Positions 5,121 to 7,513 of a DNA stretch of 7,513 nucleotides are shown piece by piece (positions within the stretch are counted from its first letter, which is position 1; each line of letters begins with the position of its first letter). A model generated the notes under the pieces. The model was not told where the DNA came from, made no database searches, and worked only from the letters and a program-made list of their open reading frames with translations. The stretch is from SZUA-430 sp041477875 (GTDB lineage: Bacteria; Pseudomonadota; Alphaproteobacteria; Micropepsales; Micropepsaceae): positions 1 to 7,513 of the forward strand of contig JBGOVA010000203.1 of NCBI GenBank assembly GCA_041477875.1, read 5' to 3'. Made by a program: the position numbers and the translations under genes.

Positions 5121-6524
5121 ATGCGCGCACTTGGTTTCGTCGTCGCCTCGGCGGTGTTGTTCGCGAACGCCGCTCATGCGGCACCGGTCGCCGACGCCCC
5201 GTTGGGGCTCGCCGCCGGGTACAAGGCACTCTTCACCTGCAGCGCGACGTTTCTTGCCAATCGCTCGAGCGAGCAGATCGCGCGCAACGAGCTGGCGGGC
5301 ATTTATGCAGATTACGTCGCGCCGATGGCGAAGCTGCCCGCGGCGCAGATCGACCGGCGGCACGGCTGGGTCAGCGTGGGCTACGATCAGTTGATGCCGC
5401 CGCGCGTCGCGTTCTATCGCAAGACGCTGGGCTGCGTGCTGCTGCCGCCCGGCGGCGGTACGTCGCTTCGCGTCATGGGCATCGATCTGCCGGAGATGAT
5501 CGACAACGAGCGCGACCTGGCCTGGCCCAACGGCGATAAGACCGACAAGGCCCCCTCGGGCATCGGCGCGCGCGACAAGTTGGGCGCGCTGCTGAAGAAA
5601 GCGTTCGACGGCAAGACTTACGGCAGGGACACGCGCACCAGTGGGGTCGTCGTCGCTTCGCGCGACCGGTTGCTGGCGGAATCCTACACGCCCGACAGCG
5701 GCATTCATGTGCCGCAGCGTACGTGGAGCGTCGCGAAGTCCCTGATGGGCGCGATCATCGGGATCGCGGTGAAGGAGCGCCTGCTGCGCGTCGAGGAGCG
5801 CGTGGCATTCCCGTCGTGGTCCGGACCGGGCGATCCGCGCGGGCAGATCACTTTCTTGAACTTGATGAATATGGCGAGCGGACTTGACGCAGGCGTCGCC
5901 GGCAATCGCACGGACGAGATCTATTTCGGCGGCGGGCTGGTCGAGGAGCACGCGCTGACACGCGAACTGGCCGGGCCGCCGGGCATGCGCTGGAACTATG
6001 CGAACAACGATGCGCTGCTGCTGTCCTATGCGCTGCGCGAGCGCATTCGCGACGATCGCGTGTATTTCGCCTATCCTTACGAAAAGCTGTTTCGGCGGAT
6101 CGGCATGCGCCACACGACGGCGGAAACCGATTGGGGCGGCACGTTCATTCTTTCAAGCCAGGTTTGGACGACGGCGCGCGATCTGGCGCGCTTCGGTTTG
6201 CTGTTGCTCAACGACGGGAAGTGGAACGGGCAAGGCGTGCTGCCGCCGGGTTGGGTGAGGCTGATGGGCACGCCCGCCGCCGTACAGCCGCCGCCCAAGC
6301 GCGCGGACGGTACGCCGTCGCCGGGTTATGGGGCGCAGATCTGGCTCTACGACCAACGACACGGCTTGCCCGACGGCACTCTGTCGGCGCAAGGCAATCG
6401 CGGGCAATACATCGTCGTCGTGCCGGCACGCGGGATCGTGATCGTGCGGCGCGGCTTCGACGGCGACGGCGTGCGCTTCGGGATCGACGCATTCGCGGTC
6501 GATGTTCTGAAGGCGATGGAGTGA
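5121..6524 (+). CDS. Exported serine hydrolase, beta-lactamase/penicillin-binding-like (NylB/EstB type)
   Basis: A 467-residue protein from ATG 5121, chosen over the in-frame TTG at 5103 because a strong ribosome site (GGAAGGGGGG) lies six bases before the ATG and the protein then begins with a clean signal peptide (1-20, ending AHA/AP). The catalytic motif S-x-x-K is Ser203-Val-Ala-Lys206 (TWSVAKSLMGAIIGIA), the second motif Y-x-N is Tyr293-Ala-Asn295 (WNYANND), and the usual K-T-G strand is replaced by GNRGQYIVVVP (425-435), as in non-penicillinase members such as 6-aminohexanoate-dimer hydrolase and related esterases. Residues 21-170 form an N-terminal extension with Cys40 and Cys105, not assigned. 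The family acylates its serine with amide or ester substrates; the true substrate here is unknown and antibiotic resistance should not be assumed. The gene converges on the membrane-protein gene, 30 bp away. Confidence 0.85.
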   Translation: MRALGFVVASAVLFANAAHAAPVADAPLGLAAGYKALFTCSATFLANRSSEQIARNELAGIYADYVAPMAKLPAAQIDRRHGWVSVGYDQLMPPRVAFYRKTLGCVLLPPGGGTSLRVMGIDLPEMIDNERDLAWPNGDKTDKAPSGIGARDKLGALLKKAFDGKTYGRDTRTSGVVVASRDRLLAESYTPDSGIHVPQRTWSVAKSLMGAIIGIAVKERLLRVEERVAFPSWSGPGDPRGQITFLNLMNMASGLDAGVAGNRTDEIYFGGGLVEEHALTRELAGPPGMRWNYANNDALLLSYALRERIRDDRVYFAYPYEKLFRRIGMRHTTAETDWGGTFILSSQVWTTARDLARFGLLLLNDGKWNGQGVLPPGWVRLMGTPAAVQPPPKRADGTPSPGYGAQIWLYDQRHGLPDGTLSAQGNRGQYIVVVPARGIVIVRRGFDGDGVRFGIDAFAVDVLKAME

Positions 6525-6533
6525 CCCGAGGGG

Positions 6534-6550
6534 CCAGGCGAGCGGCTTGG
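6534..6550. terminator. Small hairpin between convergent genes
   Basis: CCAGGC (6534-6539) pairs with GCTTGG (6545-6550), one G-T pair included, around GAGCG. It sits in the 30 bp between two convergent stops, a usual place for a shared terminator, but it has no T-run on either strand, so the call is weak. Confidence 0.25.
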
Positions 6551-6554
6551 ACGC

Positions 6555-7513
6555 TTAGACGAGCCAGGTCACGGCGGTGAAGACCACGGCCGCGATCCAC
6601 GCCGTCTCGGCGACCATTAGGCCGACCGGGCGCCAACCGACGGCGATCAGGTCCTTGAACGAGGTCTTCATGCCGAGCGCGGCGATCGCCGTCACAAGGC
6701 ACCAGCGCGACGTGGCGTTCACCGCGTCTGTCGCCATCTTCGGGATTAGACCGGTGGAATTGATCGCGACGAGCGCAGCGAAGGCGAGCAAGAAGGTCGG
6801 GAGCAGCGGCGCTTGGCGCTTTGCGCCCGACGTCGCTTGGCGCGACAGGACAAGCGCGATCGTCAATACGACGGGCAGCAGCATGGCGACGCGCAGCATC
6901 TTGATGTACGTCGCGATGTCGCCGGTCTGCGGCGAGATCATGTAGCCGGCGCCCACGACCTGCGCGACATCGTGGATCGTGCCGCCCAGGAAGATGCCGG
7001 CATGGCGGTGATCGAAGCCGAGTGCGCCGACGGCGATCGGGTATGCGATCATCGCGAGCGTGGAGAGTGCGGTCACCGAGACCACGGTGAGGATCGTGTC
7101 GCGCTCGCTTTGCGGGTTGCGCGGCAGAACGCTGGCGATGGCGAGCGCCGCGGCAACGCCGCAGATCGCGACCGCGCCGCCCGACAAGACACCGAAGGTT
7201 CGGCTGAGCTTCAGTTGCTGCGCGAGAGCCAGCCCCACAAGTATCGTCGTCGAGACCCCGACCACCACCATGACGACGGGCGCGGCGCCGAGGCCTGCGA
7301 TCTGATCGAACGTGATGCGCACGCCCAAGAGCGCTACGCCGAGGCGTAAGACGGTGCGCGAGGCGAACTCAATGCCGGCGACGCAGCGCCCTTCCTCGTG
7401 CAGGAAGTGAAACGCCATGCCGATGAGGAGCGCGAACAGCATCACGGGCGCGCCGTAGTGATCGGATAAGAACGTCGCGGCCAGGCCGATGGTGAGCGCG
7501 ACGAGTAGACCGG
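6555..7513 (-). CDS. YeiH/PSE family putative sulfate exporter (N-terminus outside window)
   Basis: 318 codons are visible; the frame stays open to the right edge. The GTG at 7443-7445 is internal, because the residues before it (ATFLSDHYGAPVMLFALLIG) are the normal start of the family's first conserved block. The family is about 335-350 residues, so some 20-30 residues are missing. It is a polytopic inner-membrane protein with about ten hydrophobic segments. Family landmarks are LRLGVALLGVRIT, GGAVAICGVAAALAIASVLP with its half-membrane Cys-Gly, GTIHDVAQVVGAGYMISP and the final GMKTSFKDL...GWRPVGLM. Members are annotated as putative sulfate exporters (UPF0324) on limited evidence, so substrate and direction remain uncertain. 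A LysR regulator is often adjacent in other genomes; if present here it lies beyond the window. The stop is TAA at 6555-6557. Confidence 0.88.
   Translation of the reverse strand, partial: GLLVALTIGLAATFLSDHYGAPVMLFALLIGMAFHFLHEEGRCVAGIEFASRTVLRLGVALLGVRITFDQIAGLGAAPVVMVVVGVSTTILVGLALAQQLKLSRTFGVLSGGAVAICGVAAALAIASVLPRNPQSERDTILTVVSVTALSTLAMIAYPIAVGALGFDHRHAGIFLGGTIHDVAQVVGAGYMISPQTGDIATYIKMLRVAMLLPVVLTIALVLSRQATSGAKRQAPLLPTFLLAFAALVAINSTGLIPKMATDAVNATSRWCLVTAIAALGMKTSFKDLIAVGWRPVGLMVAETAWIAAVVFTAVTWLV

Noticed and set aside
5992..6020. Second EcfG-like box, GGAAC followed by 16 bases and CGCT
   Set aside because: It lies inside the serine hydrolase coding region, the second box is not CGTT and no gene starts downstream of it.

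Overview
The window is GC-rich chromosomal DNA from an alphaproteobacterium, most likely of the Hyphomicrobiales (Rhizobiales). Three things suggest this. GC and third-position GC are high. The palindromic repeats built around GTCATGGCCGGGC resemble those I associate with Bradyrhizobium and relatives (from memory, not searched). There is also a close match to the EcfG general-stress promoter consensus, which is specific to Alphaproteobacteria. No rRNA, tRNA, CRISPR array, phage gene or transposase gene is visible.

Layout. (1) 2-1144 (+): C-terminal part of a tetratricopeptide-repeat protein, cut by the left edge. (2) 1169-1639 (+): a small SRPBCC-fold protein whose last codons and stop lie inside a dispersed repeat. 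(3) 1640-2385: a 746-bp gene-free stretch. Its left two thirds hold two palindromic repeat units, one nested inside the other by way of a transposon-like insertion. The right third holds several dyads and a cluster of GTTGC motifs upstream of the next gene. (4) 2386-3494 (+): glutathione-dependent formaldehyde dehydrogenase (class III alcohol dehydrogenase), well conserved but with a single-base deletion near the 3' end. (5) 3638-4573 (+): an exported protein joining a PsbP/Mog1-like domain to a beta/gamma-crystallin-like domain. (6) 4585-4944 (-): a small exported Asp-rich protein, convergent with the previous gene and preceded by a match to GGAAC-N16-CGTT. (7) 5121-6524 (+): an exported serine hydrolase of the beta-lactamase/NylB superfamily. 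(8) 6555-7513 (-): a YeiH/PSE-family membrane protein, cut by the right edge.

The genes do not form one pathway. FDH is a cytosolic detoxification enzyme (formaldehyde and S-nitrosoglutathione), with no S-formylglutathione hydrolase gene next to it. Three consecutive genes (5-7) encode proteins with predicted signal peptides, so that part has an envelope theme, but their promoters are separate and nothing shows they work together.

The most unusual part is 1616-2050. A 285-bp segment (1737-2021) with 20-bp terminal inverted repeats (19/20 matching) is flanked by perfect 11-bp direct repeats. Removing it with one direct repeat rebuilds an intact 32-bp repeat arm. This is what a small non-autonomous transposon inserted into an older palindromic unit would leave. 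Inside the segment lies a second complete palindromic unit. Three hairpins in these units have unrelated 9-bp stem sequences that are nevertheless each perfectly paired around the same two-base loop.
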